A stretch of 64,000 bases of DNA from positions 22,393,704 to 22,457,703 of the forward strand of contig NC_088304.1 of NCBI RefSeq assembly GCF_032854445.1, in the 5' to 3' direction. Each line of letters starts with the position of its first letter. The first letter of the stretch is position 1. Shown one piece after another: positions 46,152 through 57,701 of the stretch. The notes under the pieces are model-generated. The model worked only from the letters and a program-made list of their open reading frames with translations, ran no database searches and was not told where the DNA came from. Origin of the DNA: Liolophura sinensis. Its lineage: Eukaryota > Mollusca > Polyplacophora > Chitonida > Chitonidae. A program made the position numbers and the translations under genes.

Positions 46152-49100
46152 GGTCTCACCTTCCCATACATCACAGTCCTTCACAACATCACAGTCCTTC
46201 ACAACATCGTTCCATTATGTTCTGCATCTGCACATGAACATTTACATTAAAAATACTACAATGGTTCCTACAAATACTAACATTCAAAGTTACAGTTTTT
46301 AGGATGGCCCCAAACCAACATAAGAGCTCGCTTCATTTAAAAACCGGATGCGGTTACCTGCCCTTGTCAAATATGTCTTGGCTGTCAATACAGCTGTTTG
46401 CTCTAAGCATCAGCAAGGAATCTCGGACCAATGCGGTTTAGGAAATAACAAGTTGACCTTGTGCTTACGATAAATACACAGACAAAAAGATAAGGAACAT
46501 AAGCGTATACAAACTTAAGGCTGTGGAGACGTATTTCATAGATAATTTTTTGTCTCAAATGCGGTGACACACTGCCACCGCAACTGCATTAGGCTATTAA
46601 ATGGAGCACGCTCTGACATTGGTTTGGGGCAATCCATGGCCAAACAAAATTTCACCAAAACTAACGTCAGAGCAATCTCGAACTTGTTTCACAGTGAATG
46701 GTATTCCTATTTGTTGAGGCTTCTTCACAGATCTCCTTGGCATTTTATCATTTTTACTGTTTTTACAGTAGGCCTATAAAAGTTGAACATAGGTTCAACC
46801 ATGCTAATTTGATGAATGGAAAAGATCACATTACACAGCAATGATTTCACCAGTTAAACTTTGATGATGTTTTTTTTTTTTTTGTTTTTTTTTCACATCC
46901 AGCATTCACTGACCAAATAAATATCAGCGGGGGAAATGAGGGAAGACGTATCTTTCTTGCTAATTACAGACATGATGAGACTATGAAATCAGGCTGTTTC
47001 TTCCATGTTGTACCTTTCTTATCTATTTATTTTATCCAACACTTCATTACAATATGAGGCTTTCCTTCATCCATCACTTCTGTCCTGGCTTTCAGTAGAA
47101 TGGGGTGTCTCAAAGACACTAACACACCTAAGTCCATCCAGAATGTCAGAAATTTAAAACAGCACACTGAGTCTATACGCTACAATGTTGAATGTCAGAA
47201 TTTTAAAACGGGCCATCAAGTCCATTTATCTTGTTGGACAGTAACATTATACGAACACAATCTATATGCCGCAGCCAAGCAGATTGGAAACCTGTACATC
47301 AGAGAAGAGTTGAAAACTGATTTTCTAGTGTTAATTAAAGCCCTTGTTAAATCATGCAGGCTTACCTGCTGAACTCAGACCATACATTCGCTAAGCCTGT
47401 CGTCTTTAATCTGATTTGAATAGGACCAAACTAATTTACGTAGGCTTAAACAATGTTCGAAGAGCATTTTTCTCATTTCTAATTAAATTACAACATGTTC
47501 TCTTATTCAGATTCTTTTTAACAACCACAGTGAACAATCCACATGTTAAAACGCCTTTCATTTTACACTCTTTATTCGTTACTTTAAGCTTTAACATCTT
47601 TCTCGCAAGTTGCCTCCGTTGTTGTTGTAACGAAGAATTTCAGGAACGGGTTAACTGGCTGACAGCTGTCACTTCGTTTGACTTTACTGTGACAGGTCAA
47701 AAAGCTTTAGAAATATCGTGCAGATGCAGATGCTTTTAGGCCACTTACCATTAAAGATTTGGCGTGCATTTGAACAAACTTCAAGGACCACGGCGACACC
47801 TTATTCTAAATATAGAAACAAGCGTGAAAATGTAAATTAAATTCTCGCATTTCCGGATTGGAAGGGGAGATGATACCACGTCAAAGTTATCCGAGTTGCG
47901 TCCCTTTGCTGAGCAGATGCCCGACACAAAATTTGTTTGATATTATTCATCATGTATACCTTACCTATCGTTTTCATTTTTCCTGCAGCGCAGCCTGGTT
48001 GGAAACGATCTTTTAGGCACGATATGGTTACATGTAGCCTATTTGTTATGTGGGCCTATTGAGCCCCGTTGTTAAATCTGACCTGTGGAAACAGTAATAA
48101 ATACAATGGGTGTTTCAACTACCGCGCCTTTCATACTCAACACCTGGATTGTCTTTATTCCCCATGGGATCAATTTGTTACAGCATAGTGCTTCTCTTTA
48201 TTCAGCATAATTTATTTATTTCATTGTTGTATAATGCCATATTCATGAATTTCTCAATAATATCATGCTTGTCAGTTTTATGGGTTGCGGAAACTGGAGT
48301 GGTCGGAGTGAACCACATTTGGGAGTTTTCTCACGTGATGTAGATATACGCACGAGCTGAAGACAATACAAGCAGATATGAGCAGATATACAAGCGCCCT
48401 CACAATCAGTGAGTCATTTTAATTATTTTGGTAGCATCATAACCAGCGCTTTCATACCAGGTCTGCCATGTCCACGTTAAAACAACTTTATTCTGAATCC
48501 AGTCATTTTCGAATTCCTTCACCTGGATTTTCGGCCAAGTCAACACTGTTGTCAACACAGTCACGTCAGGCGAAATCAGGCTACGGCGCAGGATCTGCAG
48601 GTGATTGAACTGATGCCTATTCACGTGCCATTTTTTAATTGAATTCATGTTGAGAAGCAGGATTTCACGTTAAATGAACTATATCCCCCTGGCAGACAAT
48701 AGAGGAAACCTCACAGGTTAATCCTTCACAATCAAATGCAGCAGCATATTATCTTATTATCCATGTTGTGTTTTGTTTAGGCCATGTTCATCTATTCATG
48801 GAAAAATATAGAGTTTCGCTTTACACATAAAAGTACATCATACTTTTTTAAGCTATTGCAGGACAACGGCAAATATTTCAACCTTTCACATTAAGAAGAA
48901 AGATACCATTACATCGCAGATTTGACCCTTACCAAATAGTTGGCCTCTATATAAATACCGTTTTGTGCAGTGCATTGTCCATGCCCTTCCTTCCAGTATT
49001 TCTCTGATATTTGGATGGCTATGGCCTCCTTGTGCACAAGTAACTCATAAACATAGCACTAGCATAATATGAAATGTCATTGCCGCACAATTTCAACTCA

Positions 49101-49491
49101 GAGAAGCATAGAAACAGTAATGGTGAATTTGCAGGTTTTGTTTAAAATGAATTGATAGATCAGATGCAGATACATGTATTTACAAAATGGAATCGAAATG
49201 GGAATATCAAGGTTCTCACTCTACTTCCCGGTTCCTTTGCAAGGTTACTATTTATATCACAGGTACTTCAAATGTGAGGACAACACTTCTAGACTACTGC
49301 CGTATAGTATATTCTGCTCAAGCCATGGGCCTAGGGGCTTGCAAGTTGCTACTAATTAAGCATTTACATGAAATTAGACTAAAACTCCAAGGTAAATTGA
49401 CAAGAAGTCTTGTCTAAAAAAATCTAGTGCAATCTGTCTAATACGCACATAGAAAATATCAAATCCACAATGTTACTGCTTCACTACCAGT
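46152..49491. other. Region between the SAM gene and XBP1, no supported gene
   Basis: Should contain the promoter and 5' UTR of the SAM gene at its left end. Short frames such as 47100-47372 have no splice support or recognisable family. T-rich run at 46870-46895. Confidence 0.4.
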
Positions 49492-49497
49492 TTTATT
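49492..49497 (-). terminator. Candidate poly(A) signal for XBP1
   Basis: AATAAA on the minus strand about 200 nt after the XBP1s stop. A second AATAAA lies at 49643-49648, only about 50 nt after the stop. Either could be used. Confidence 0.4.
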
Positions 49498-49695
49498 TCA
49501 CAAGAAAAAACAATTGCAAACTACAACCACAAAATAGCCATGATTAAAGGAGATGAGAGCTTTTTGTGGTCAAAATCTGGTCGAAACAGCTTGGACTGGT
49601 GATGATCATATATTAACATATATATATATATTTATGGAAAGTTTTATTTACACACATATGATTTTCAGTCATAAAAAGTTTCAAGGCAGCGTTTT

Positions 49696-51916
49696 TCACA
49701 GAAGATCTGGGAAAAGATCTGTGAAGGAGTCTTCCCACGGGTCATCTCCAAGAGCTGGAGTCATATTGCTGCAGGGAGAGTCTACATCACTGCTGGAGTC
49801 ACTGAAACCTGAATCAGTGCAGGACACAGACAATGGGGATAAAGCCATTACAGATTGAGAAAAAGATCCAAGAGACTGTTCAGGAGACAAAGCACTTGTG
49901 TACTCTATCTCGGGTATGTCAGCGAGTACAAACTTCTGTTGAGTACTGTTCGGTTTTTCTGATTTCACCACAATTGTCTCCCCTTGTGAAACATTACTGG
50001 TTTTCTCCTTTGGTTCAGCAGGGACGGCCTGCATTAAGAGAGTCTCTAAATCTTCCAGAACCAGGTCACTGGTTTCCATTGGAATTTCGTTTTCTTGTTT
50101 GCACAGTGAATTCATGTCACATTGAATTGTGTCCTCTTTCACACATTCCGTCTCCTGTTTGACCAAGGTCACAGGTGTACCACTCTGCGTCTTGTAATAC
50201 ACATGGTCAAATTTGATCAGTTCTTTGACGGATTCCAGCTCCTCTGTTGAGGGCCCCACCACTTCAGGCTGCGTGCTGATGACCGTCTCACTGGGGACAA
50301 ATCCAGAGGTGCAATCTGCTCCCAGTTTTGAGTCTCCAGGTTTTTCTTGGCTTGCTTCATCTGTGATTTGCTGGAGCAAGCTAAGCAAAAAGTCAGACTG
50401 AAATGGAAAAAGAGAGGCAAATTAGAACAGGTTTCAACATTCAAGCAGATTATGTCTACATCAGTAATTTACAAATGCATCTGAAGATATCAAACCATAC
50501 AGAAAATCATCACAGAAAACACAAGACATGCTGATACTATTATATACACACTGCATGGACTGAACATACCAATACTCCAGCAGGACAAACAAATTTCACC
50601 TGGCACAGCAAAATATCCTTTTGCATTTTGGTGTCAGAATTGTATTTTAATTTTCAATTGAGAATGATCGAGTTCTAATAAATTGTTTGGCCCCTTCCTC
50701 CCAGATCCCTTAATATGAAACCTGGACCCTTTTTGACCAGTTTCTCATCTTTGAGACAACTCTGGGAATATTACTTGATCAAATGTCAGACTCCCCTTCT
50801 CAGGTGTGAAACAGATTATTCAATGAACAGACATGATATTCTCTACCATGTGAGCTGCTAGCTGATCCCTACATTATCCTATCCCAGTACATCCTGCATT
50901 TTAGAACTCTTGCACTTGCACGCACCTCATTGTCAGCATGAAGCTCAGACAGTATGTCACCCAGTGGGAGAGAGCTTGAATCTGCTCCTGCTGCAGAGGA
51001 ACGTTGAGTACTGCTGACTCAGGGGATTCAAGCTCTTTCTTGGTGGGGACATGACTGCTGTCCAATTGGCCCAGGCGCTGTTTTAGTTCTTGGTTTTCTT
51101 CGGACAATCTGCCAGATTTGTTTTTCAGGCTGCTGTTCTCTTTCTGTAGCCTTCTGTTTTCTGCTTCTAGTTCAGCCACACGGAATTCAAGGTCTGTCAT
51201 CAAGGCCTTTTTACGATCTCTTGCTGTTTGTGCGGCCACTCGGTTCTTCATTTTCCTGTTTGAAATGAACAGATGGCAAATATAGAAAATAGATCAACAC
51301 ATTTTCTTGCTAAACATCTCACTCGAAAAATATTATATGTTTAAGTCTTACAAACTATACATTTCCTGTTCTGATTGCATCATATTCCTGTTTCGTTTGG
51401 CAGTTTTATGAACTACCGGTATTGATTAAGCGGTTTGTTTGAAACAGATGGAGCAGTTTAATAAACTAGAGTTTCCCAAATTTGTTTCAAAATGGTTAAT
51501 TTGTAGGCTATATTTACAAACTAGACACACACATGGCACTTTTGGCAATCTACTGGAATGAAATCTAGAACAATAATAATCAAAGCCAGTTTACAAGTCT
51601 TCAGCCAAAAGCGGCCGATGTCACTTTTACACTGAATCCTGAAACGAAAGTTACCGAAACTTTTCAAATGTTTTTTACGGTGTGCGTCTTCACAAATCTT
51701 AACGACACCTTTTTTCGTCTAACCCTGGCTGATTTTCGGACTTTTGTCTTACCTCCTCATGATTTTTTCGTCTTGAGAAAGGTGAGTGAGCCGCCGTCTT
51801 TTCCGTGGAGCCGTCTCCATGTCGCCGTCGGAGTTGTCAGACGACACAGACAAGCTGCTGGCAGGTCGGCGAACTGTCGTGATCACTATCGTTTTCGGGG
51901 TCAAATTAGTCGTCAT
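49696..51916 (-). CDS. XBP1: X-box binding protein 1, spliced active form (XBP1s)
   Basis: bZIP transcription factor that induces ER chaperone and ERAD genes after IRE1 cuts its mRNA. Segments 5' to 3': 51916-51753, 51255-51014, [IRE1 intron 51013-50994], 50993-50926, 50397-49696; 1176 nt, 391 aa. The basic region is about 55-78 (KMKNRVAAQTARDRKKA), followed by a leucine zipper to about 117 (LEFRVAELEAENRRLQ; ENQELKQRL). A nuclear-localisation-like RKRRR lies before it. After the non-canonical junction at residue 136 the frame reads ESAAGADSSS, matching the start of the vertebrate XBP1s-specific part. A conserved VKELIKFDHVYYKT block follows, then an acidic Ser-rich region ending WEDSFTDLFPDLL, the transactivation terminus. 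The start codon is the first ATG, context AAGATGA. The two ordinary introns are GT-AG and phases close. Length is near the human 376 aa. Confidence 0.97.
50217..51916 (-). CDS. XBP1: XBP1, unspliced form (XBP1u)
   Basis: Same exons without IRE1 cleavage: 51916-51753, 51255-50926, 50397-50217; 675 nt, 224 aa (human 261). It shares the bZIP region, then continues in the other frame as VLNVPLQQEQIQALSHWV. Residues about 150-172 are hydrophobic (WVTYCLSFMLT, LTFCLAC), equivalent to the HR2 segment that brings the mammalian mRNA-ribosome complex to the ER membrane. The protein ends WGPQQRSWNPSKN. From memory, human XBP1u ends WGRHQPSWKPLMN, so W, G, Q, S, W, P and N are shared at identical spacing. 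The stop lies inside the XBP1s codons for the KELIKF block, as in mammals. Role by family: membrane targeting with translational pausing, and negative regulation of XBP1s. Confidence 0.93.
50994..51013 (-). other. XBP1: IRE1-type non-canonical intron of XBP1 mRNA (20 nt)
   Basis: Bounded by two predicted hairpins with 7-nt loops of the IRE1 consensus CNG|CAGN. The first is GAGT-CAGCAGT-ACTC (51020-51006); the second is GTTCCT-CTGCAGC-AGGAGC, cut after 50994. Removing CAGTACTC...CCTCTG (20 nt) shifts the frame as in mammals (26 nt) and fly or worm (23 nt); 20, 23 and 26 leave the same remainder modulo 3. There are no GT-AG borders. Cleavage is inferred from sequence. Confidence 0.93.
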
Positions 51917-52066
51917 CTTGATCAGTTGTGTCTAAAGACAATTTCCACCTTGGAATCGACACACATCGGTGTTTCTGTCCCGTGAAAATTCGCTATTTGT
52001 CATCTCATCTTGCGTGTACTGCTTTTACTCTGCTGCATCTCTTTCGGAGCTTTCTGGATAAGCCAC

Positions 52067-52085
52067 CGTGGCACGTTCTGATTGG
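52067..52085 (-). promoter_or_regulatory. ER stress response element (ERSE) of XBP1
   Basis: On the minus strand: CCAAT, nine bases, CCACG, a perfect match to the ERSE consensus CCAAT-N9-CCACG bound by NF-Y with ATF6/XBP1. Its near edge lies about 150 bp upstream of the XBP1 ATG. TGACGCAA and CACGTGG sites lie just further upstream (52098-52115). Confidence 0.8.
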
Positions 52086-52129
52086 TCGACCTGAATTGCG
52101 TCACAAACCACGTGATAGTTAGTTGAACA

Positions 52130-53746
52130 TGAGGCCACTTCTGGGTTACAAACTCTGTCATTTCCAGTAATATCTATTTCACAAAGTTTTACCTCATTAT
52201 GCAACTAAAAAAGTCTTTTTTTTTCATATGTCCATAACAGTACAAATGCATTACAAAGTTTAAAATACAGTATTGTTAACTTAGTGAATGGGGCGAGGTT
52301 TTACTTCCTAGGTAAATTCTGATGCAACGTTGCAGTGTTAAAAATAGAATTGACGTCATTCGAACACGTTACACGCTGTCATATTTTAAGAAACGAAGTT
52401 GCACAGTGCATGCCTGCAGACCAGCTTTCGGTTGATGCAATCTGTCATCTCCTGTATTCGATTAACAAGCAAGAAAGAAATCTAAATATTTGTGATTCAC
52501 AGCTGCTGTACATACACGGTGGTTGATTAGTGCAATTTGTAGTACCCTCAAAAAATAATGTATTAAATTCAAGTCTGTTTTCTGATTTATGCTAGCATGT
52601 ATTATTACAGCAGATTAGCCTGTGAAATAAAGCATACCGTACATATTCTATTAATTCAACACGATGATTGTGTTAGAGTAACTTCATATTATGTTCATTT
52701 CATATAATACACAGAATTACGTTCCAATAACAGAATACATTCTAGCATCACTCAGAAAACAAAATTTCTGGCAAAATTGGCGTATTATTTTTTTCCAATG
52801 TATGTTTTCTACGTAATTTTGAGATGTTTCCATATTCTATTCATGGAAAGACGTATTCTCCAACAGGAAGTGTAACATATATGCAACAATTGAAACAACA
52901 TAACTAGTCAATTGTGGGAGATAAACTTCCAGTGCCAGTATTTAAATTTTAAAAAAAAATTCTTGGACTAGAGATACTGTTTCGAAAATTAGTGACTCGG
53001 GCGTCCAGATGCCGTGTTAGGTGTTAGTATATTTTAAATGCATCATCAGGAGGTCCAAGAAAAAACTTCTAAATACATTGCCATAATAACTTAAACAGGG
53101 TCAAAAAGGAAAATAGATCACTGACGTGCCCCCCCCGCCTCCCGCCCCCCAGGAAAAAAAAAGAAACAAAAATGAACACAACAAAAACTTTCCGTCATAT
53201 ATGTAATTTTATTTTATTTTATTTTTTTTTTGTTTACCAGAAATTAACGCTGTATGTGTGGTAGTGATGGTCGGGGAGCGGGGTGGGGGCAACTATCACC
53301 GCACATAGGCGAGGGAACCTAGAAATGGGGTCTGGAGAGCACACGTGACATGCTACAAATGAAAGACTTTTCAAAGTTTACTCTCGCACATTAGCCGAGG
53401 ATCCCCGGGCCGCTAATGCCCAGGAGTTTCTGCGACCTTAGATAGTCATAGACGTACATGTGTATTCTTGAGCCGTCATTCAAAGTTAAAGCACCGAGAG
53501 ATGCGGTTTAAGGAGTAGAGAGCGGTTCAAAAAAAAAGGTTAAAAGATAAGATTAGAGTGGTCGCGAGCAAATCTGACATATATGGGCATCCACCACTGG
53601 AAATGGGAGTGACCTGCGCACAACAGAAAACGTATATATACGTCTCTGTCCAACTTGTATTTGTAATATATAATTTCAAGAGCGACATTATTTGTTTCTA
53701 TGTGCATGGTTTTAATTGAAATGGCAGACAAACATATACTCTTTTC
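52130..53746. other. Intergenic, no supported gene
   Basis: AT-rich, with C-rich and A/T homopolymer runs at 53127-53232. No coding feature seen. Confidence 0.4.
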
Positions 53747-53747
53747 G

Positions 53748-53981
53748 GGGGCCTCCGTGGCTCAGTCGGTTAGCGCGCTAGCGCAGCGTAATGACCCAAG
53801 AGCCTCTCACCAATGTGGTTGCTGTGAGTTCAAGCCCAGCTCATGCTTGCTTCCCTTCCGGCCGCACATGGGAAGGTCTTCCAACAACCTGCGGATGGTC
53901 GTGGGCTTCCATCGGGCTGACCGCCGTCGTATAAGTGAAATATTCTTGAGTGCGGCGTAAAACACCAATCAAATAAAATGA
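53748..53981 (+). mobile_element. SINE-A, nearly full length with internal deletion
   Basis: Head ggcctccgtggctcagtcggttagcgcgctagcgcag and tail caccaatcaaataaaatg. The segment with tttcctcccaccataatg is missing. Confidence 0.92.
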
Positions 53982-55044
53982 ATATGTTCATTTTGTCTGG
54001 CTAAACTGCGCTGCCAGTGACCACCATTAACAGTGACGCTTATTTACAACATCCACGTGGTTTGTGTGCCGCTTACGTCTAAAAATAGCCATGACACGCC
54101 CCATCAAAGCACTCTGATTGGACCGTCAGAAAATTCTGCTCGTACATTTTCTTACCTTCTTCCATGCAGTGTTATAATGAACAAGGTACTAGTCACATCT
54201 TGCACAATCTCGTGCAAAGACTGTTAAAAAGAGAAGGAAGTTCTACTCCGGCTAGCTGTCTGCGAAGATCGGCATAATTCACGAATAGGTAAAACTTATT
54301 TTTGAGGTAGAAAGATTACATTTGGTTGATGAAATAATTTATTGCAGTGTCAGGATTTGGCGTAGTTGCCCGTTCATGTTTTGCAGCATCAACAACGTCC
54401 CTAGCAACTCATTCTTGAGCTGTCAGTGAGTCTCACTGAGACACTGTGTCAAGCAGCCGCCCATAATGATCGGCTTTTAACCACGAGGCGTTCGTATTAA
54501 ATATCAGATTATTTAGGACCCATAACTTGCAATGTACATGTACGGTAAGATGGAAGGTGAATATCATAGTTTCGAATACCTGTGTTCCTGGCAAGGGGCA
54601 GTAAGTGATAAAGCTAGAACATGGAGTTACATGGGCGAAATACTGATTTTTGCCAATTTCTAAAGTTTAAAGTAGGCTACTGCAAGACACTTAAACTAAC
54701 ATACATGTATTTGAAGGCCAGGCACATTCTGATTACTATTGCAGAAAAGATTTCTTACCTAAAAGCTATATTATTCATTTTTTTATGCTAAATTATTTTC
54801 AGCGAGAGCCTGCCGCATCTGGGTTAAGTTTGCATTAATTGCACTGTGTAATTATGAATACTTCTTGACAGGACACACCTTAGGTCTGAGATCAGTTGAC
54901 CATGTTCTAAGCTTAGTTTCCACATTATTTTTGTGTAAACAAAGCTGGGAAGAATAAGCCACATTCGGATTTCAGGATGTGTACCGCTACACTCGCCCCA
55001 ACAGAATGCCCGCCCTCAAATTAGCACCCAGTTGTGGACAGTGG

Positions 55045-55265
55045 CCTTTGGTTGATGTTTTGTGTCTTACTCAAGAGTATATCACGTATATTACGACAAT
55101 GGGAGCAAACTGAGCAGAGCCCAGAGGAGACCAACTACCATCCGCCGGTTGCTGCAAGACCTTCCCACACACGACCAGACAGGAAGCCAGCATGAGCTGG
55201 ACTTGAACTCACAGCAATCACATTGGAGAGAGGCTCTCGGATCTTAGTGCTGTACTAGAAGGCTG
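55045..55265 (-). mobile_element. SINE-A copy, diverged
   Basis: On minus: tRNA-like part around 55205-55250, agctcatgctggcttcct, then gggaaggtcttgcagcaacc and a decayed tail at 55050-55100. Confidence 0.75.
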
Positions 55266-55839
55266 ACTACAAGACCACATAGGCCTGCACATGTAACTAC
55301 ATACAAAGTAATGGCGCCATACTGTTTGAATAGATGTCTGTAATAGTGAGCAGTTCAATATGGTGTTGTATGTAAGCGGAACAGTTACATGTAGATTTAG
55401 AATTTGTGTAGCTTTGTGTAGCAGTTCCTCTCTGGGACTGATTGTGTGTGACATGTGTCATCAGGCATACTTGAAACCTGATGCACAGCAAGGAGATAGG
55501 AATGAAACACATTGCCAATAAACTCAGTAAATGGCCAGTAAAGGGCTCTTTATATAAAGCTGCAACAAAATTTTACAAAATTTAAATCTTAAAATTAAAC
55601 GTGACTTAAAGTGTAAAACATCAAATGTATGGAACACACAACTTCTGTCCCGTGATAAGGCCTGCCATTTTCTGATATGAAGATGGCAGCGTTAAGTAAC
55701 AATCAAATAAGTAAATCTATCATGGATAAGGGAACTCGGAGCCTAGATATATGAACAGGTCAGTAAAAATTGTTAAATGTCAAGTGCTACAACCCTGGCC
55801 TGATTTCACAGCACTGGCACCTGCTTTAATTAGACACAC

Positions 55840-56062
55840 TACCCTAATACTTAGATTTTTTAGGACAGATATTAGTAGTGTTGAAAATAGGATAATTACA
55901 TTTCTTTACCAGCCTAGATAAATAAGTAAAGATACGAGTATATTGTTCATTGTATGGTCTAACCAAGTGAGGAAAAAAGAAACTCAGTATTCATGCTACG
56001 ATTACATATATATTGGCTAAAATGAGCAGACCAGGTGTCCCAAAAATCAGAAGAAATTGGGT
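55840..56062 (-). mobile_element. MITE-2 copy
   Basis: Begins TACCCTAATAC and ends AAATTGGGT. Its reverse complement matches 57494-57701 over its length (GGGACACNTGGTCTG, GGTTAGACCAT, GGCTGGTAAAGAAATGTAAT). Confidence 0.75.
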
Positions 56063-56294
56063 GAGTCTTGCATTAATTGCATGGTTAAATGCATATTCAC
56101 TGTCGTAGTTGTACATGATTATTTCCACATGGATTAAGCTACTTACTGTATAAAACAGCACAAAATTTCAGTATTATGCCATTGAGAGTTGTTCATTATG
56201 ATTTGTTGAAAACATGCAGTAAATGAAGCCCTGAATGTATTCCTTATATACATTTATGACATCCTGAAATTGACTAATAATGATGAGTTGACAT

Positions 56295-56482
56295 AAAGTT
56301 GTGTTATAAACATTTTTTCATAATGTGTTATAAACATTGTTCATAACATGTTACAAACATTGTTCATAATGTGTTGTAAACATTGATCATAATGTGTTGT
56401 AAACATTGTACATAATGTGTTGTAAACATTGTTCATAATGTGTTGTAAACATTGATCATAGTGTGTTATAAACATTGATCAG
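56295..56482 (+). repeat. 23-bp minisatellite
   Basis: About eight units of tgttgtaaacattgttcataatg with small variants. Confidence 0.92.
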
Positions 56483-57493
56483 CATATGAGCAGCAGGTTA
56501 AGTTAGTGGGAGACGTCCTCAGTGTCTTTGAGACACCCTGTTCTGAAGAAATTAACATGGGAGAGATAGGGAAAAGAAGAGAGAAATGAGATGGCCTGCA
56601 TGGTTTTCAATTATGGCTAAATCTATGCTGAGCAAGCAATATGTTATAGCTCCGAATTTGGGGACCAGCTAGCACACCAGAGGAACAATAAAGATGTAGG
56701 GCACCTTGTTTACTGTTGCCAATGGTAACCCGGCCAAGTGCTCTCAATGGACATAGTAGATATTGATGTTAATGTACACAGCATTTACAAGGTGAAGGAC
56801 TGTAGGTATTGGCATGTCTGCTTTTAGTCATTAAAACATATGTTGTGTGGATTTTGGTTCGCTTTGCAATTAGCCAACAGAAGTATTTATAGTTATTACA
56901 GTAGTAGGAGCCACTTGTATTGGTACTGTGTGTATGAATTATTTTGACATTCTGATACACTATTGTCAGCATTTTGTACCGATCAGTTAATAAATGTAGA
57001 CGAGTGGTATGATAATTAAAGGGTTGCATCGAGTGAGTGTGGATGTGACCCTTGCAGTGCCTCAAGTGGATCAGGTTTAGTACTCTGACGGTTTTAAAAC
57101 TGGATCATGTTGCAGTAAATAAGGCCACAACAATTTAACTTTTTGTTTTACTGGCATGATGAATATTTTTTCAGTATCGTCGGAAGGTATAAAAATAAAA
57201 CCAAAACGGGGAAAAAAAAAACCATCTAATTGGTTGGAAAAATTGACTGTACGCTGTGCCAGTTGTTCTCGCTGAAAACATATTTACGTGATTGGAAAGC
57301 TTTGGTAAACGAGATAATCATAAGAACTATTAAAATTGGACAAATAAGTTTTATTTTATCTCATTTTGGGATTTTTTAGTGCTGGCTTACCTGTAAAACA
57401 TAAAATATAACCAATGTCACCTAAATTAATTGATGTAAAATTGTAGGCCCCCATTTGGTGTAAAATGCATATTTTTAATTGGCTGTTGTATAC

Positions 57494-57701
57494 TACCCTA
57501 TTTTCTAAAATTTGGGACACATGGTCTGTTCATTTTAGTAAATATATATGTAATTGTAGTAGAAATATTGAGTTTTGTTTTTCTCACATGGTTAGACCAT
57601 CTAACTCATATCTTTACTTTTCCAAAAGGCTGGTAAAGAAATGTAATATTCTACTTTCAACACTACTAATATCCATCCAAAATTTCAGGAGAATTAGGGT
57701 A
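57494..57701 (+). mobile_element. MITE-2 copy
   Basis: Ends TACCCTATTTTCT and AGAATTAGGGTA are inverted. It is an inverted partner of 55840-56062, about 1.43 kb away, and also matches 33550-33770. Confidence 0.75.

Noticed and set aside
45575-46302. Plus-strand and other-frame ORFs over the first SAM-gene exon
   Set aside because: Shadows of the minus-strand coding exon, which has splice support and recognisable SAM sequence.
49833-50401. Plus-strand ORFs over XBP1 exon 3
   Set aside because: Shadows; the minus strand carries conserved XBP1s and XBP1u blocks.
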